Below, piece after piece: positions 5,884 to 6,658 of a stretch of DNA of 6,658 nt. Where the stretch lies: assembly GCA_005883245.1 (NCBI GenBank), contig VAXT01000031.1, forward strand, positions 1 through 6,658. The letters are read 5' to 3'. Numbering within the stretch: position 1 is the first letter of the stretch; each line of letters opens with the position of its first letter. Made by a program: the position numbers and the translations under genes. The notes under the pieces were generated by a model. That model did not search any database. It saw only the letters and a program-made list of their open reading frames with translations, and was not told the DNA's origin. The DNA comes from Actinomycetota bacterium (GTDB lineage Bacteria > Actinomycetota > Thermoleophilia > Gaiellales > Gaiellaceae).

Positions 5884-6658
5884 CTAGGTCAGCGTCTCGA
5901 GCACTATCGGGCGCGACGGTTGCGGCTCGTCGCCGATCTCGATCAGCGCCCCGATCTGCTCGGCAGCCTGCCCTGCGCTCGCCTCGTCCCGCGCATGGAT
6001 CTCGACAAGCGCTTGGCCCGGCTCGACGGCGTCGCCGCGCTTCGCAAAGCAGCGGACGCCCACGGCGTGGTCGATCGAGTCCTCCTTCGTCCGCCGTCCC
6101 GCGCCGAGCTCGAGCGCGACGCGGCCGACTCCGAGCGCGGATACAGAGTCGACGAACCCTGCTCGGTTGGCGGTGACCTCGATCCGAATCGGCGCTTCGG
6201 GCAGCACGTCGAGCGAGGGGTCGCCGCCCTGGGCCGCGATCCAGCGTTCGTAGGCCTCGAGTGCCGACCCGTCCTCGATCGCTCGCTCGGCACGTCGCGC
6301 GCCCTCGTCGGCGTCGATCTCGAGGTCGGAGAGCGAAACGAGGCGTCCCGCTGCCTGGACCGCGAGCGAGAGGAGGTCCGACGGTGACTCCTCGCCGGCG
6401 AGCAGCGCGCGTGCTTCGCGGATCTCGACGGCGTTCCCGATCGCCCAGCCGAGGGGCTGGTGCATGTCGGTCAGGAGCGAGACCACGTGGCGGCCGGCTC
6501 CCCGACCGAGCTCGATCATCGACTGGGCGAGCATCCGCGCGTCCTCGAGGGACTTCATGAACGCGCCGTCCCCGACCTTGGCGTCGAGGACGATCGCGTT
6601 TGCGCCCGCAGCGATCTTCTTGGACATGATGCTCGCAGCGATCAGCGGGATGCTGTCC
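5884..6658 (-). CDS. deoA: Thymidine / pyrimidine-nucleoside phosphorylase, 5' end cut by window edge
   Basis: Phosphorolysis of thymidine or other pyrimidine nucleosides to base plus (deoxy)ribose-1-phosphate, in cytoplasmic nucleoside salvage. The window has the last 257 residues of a protein usually about 430-440 long. It begins with DSIPLIAASIMSKKIAAGA, which carries the serine and lysine equivalent to E. coli S186 and K190 for pyrimidine binding. Then come AIVLDAKVGDGAFMKS, LLTDMHQPLGWAIGNAVEI, and the PYNP C-terminal domain with GVGRVALELGAGRRTKEDSI and KRGDAVEPGQALVEIHA. The window cannot separate a thymidine-specific enzyme (deoA) from a broader pyrimidine-nucleoside phosphorylase (pdp), so the symbol is provisional. 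The frame is intact to TAG at 5886-5884. mutM follows 31 nt later. Confidence 0.93.
   Translation of the reverse strand, partial: DSIPLIAASIMSKKIAAGANAIVLDAKVGDGAFMKSLEDARMLAQSMIELGRGAGRHVVSLLTDMHQPLGWAIGNAVEIREARALLAGEESPSDLLSLAVQAAGRLVSLSDLEIDADEGARRAERAIEDGSALEAYERWIAAQGGDPSLDVLPEAPIRIEVTANRAGFVDSVSALGVGRVALELGAGRRTKEDSIDHAVGVRCFAKRGDAVEPGQALVEIHARDEASAGQAAEQIGALIEIGDEPQPSRPIVLETLT

Noticed and set aside
1..6658. CRISPR array, tRNA or rRNA gene, insertion sequence, toxin-antitoxin pair or defence cassette
   Set aside because: No regular repeats, terminal inverted repeats, transposase motifs or cloverleaf-like sequences were seen by reading, and almost all the sequence is explained by the listed genes.

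Overview
This is a high-GC stretch (about two-thirds G+C by eye) of a bacterial chromosome. The genes are housekeeping and cell-envelope functions. There is no sign of phage, insertion sequence, CRISPR array or RNA gene. GTG starts are common, coding density is high and the protein style is rich in Ala, Arg and Glu. Together these suggest an actinobacterial-type organism, perhaps a deep branch such as Thermoleophilia. That placement is inference from composition and remembered similarity, not a search. Both ends of the window cut through genes.

From left to right: the start of glyQ (glycyl-tRNA synthetase alpha subunit) runs leftward off the edge. Next comes a two-gene rightward pair: a small OB-fold-like protein, then a two-helix membrane protein with a PH-like tail. 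All remaining genes run leftward. In their direction of transcription they are: the end of a thymidine/pyrimidine-nucleoside phosphorylase gene entering at the right edge, mutM (formamidopyrimidine-DNA glycosylase), two tandem paralogous L,D-transpeptidase genes, a 106-residue protein of unknown function, and recO. Gaps between the leftward genes are 31 to 117 nt, so one or two transcription units are plausible. A possible promoter lies just after mutM.

The functions fall into three groups. DNA and nucleotide maintenance is represented by the phosphorylase, MutM and RecO. Cell-wall cross-linking is represented by the two secreted L,D-transpeptidases, which share an Ig-like, SH3-like, YkuD layout. 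Translation is represented by GlyQ. The recO then glyQ order matches the era-recO-glyQ-glyS order known from Firmicutes, but here the opposite-strand pair sits between them.

The strongest oddity is recO. Its reading frame breaks just after the zinc-binding cysteines, and a recognisable RecO C-terminus continues in another frame with roughly 20-25 residues missing. I found no convincing new multi-gene system. The most notable points are the broken recO, the tandem transpeptidases, the small OB-like protein, and the palindromes shared by opposing genes (CTAG for two stops, CATG for two possible starts).
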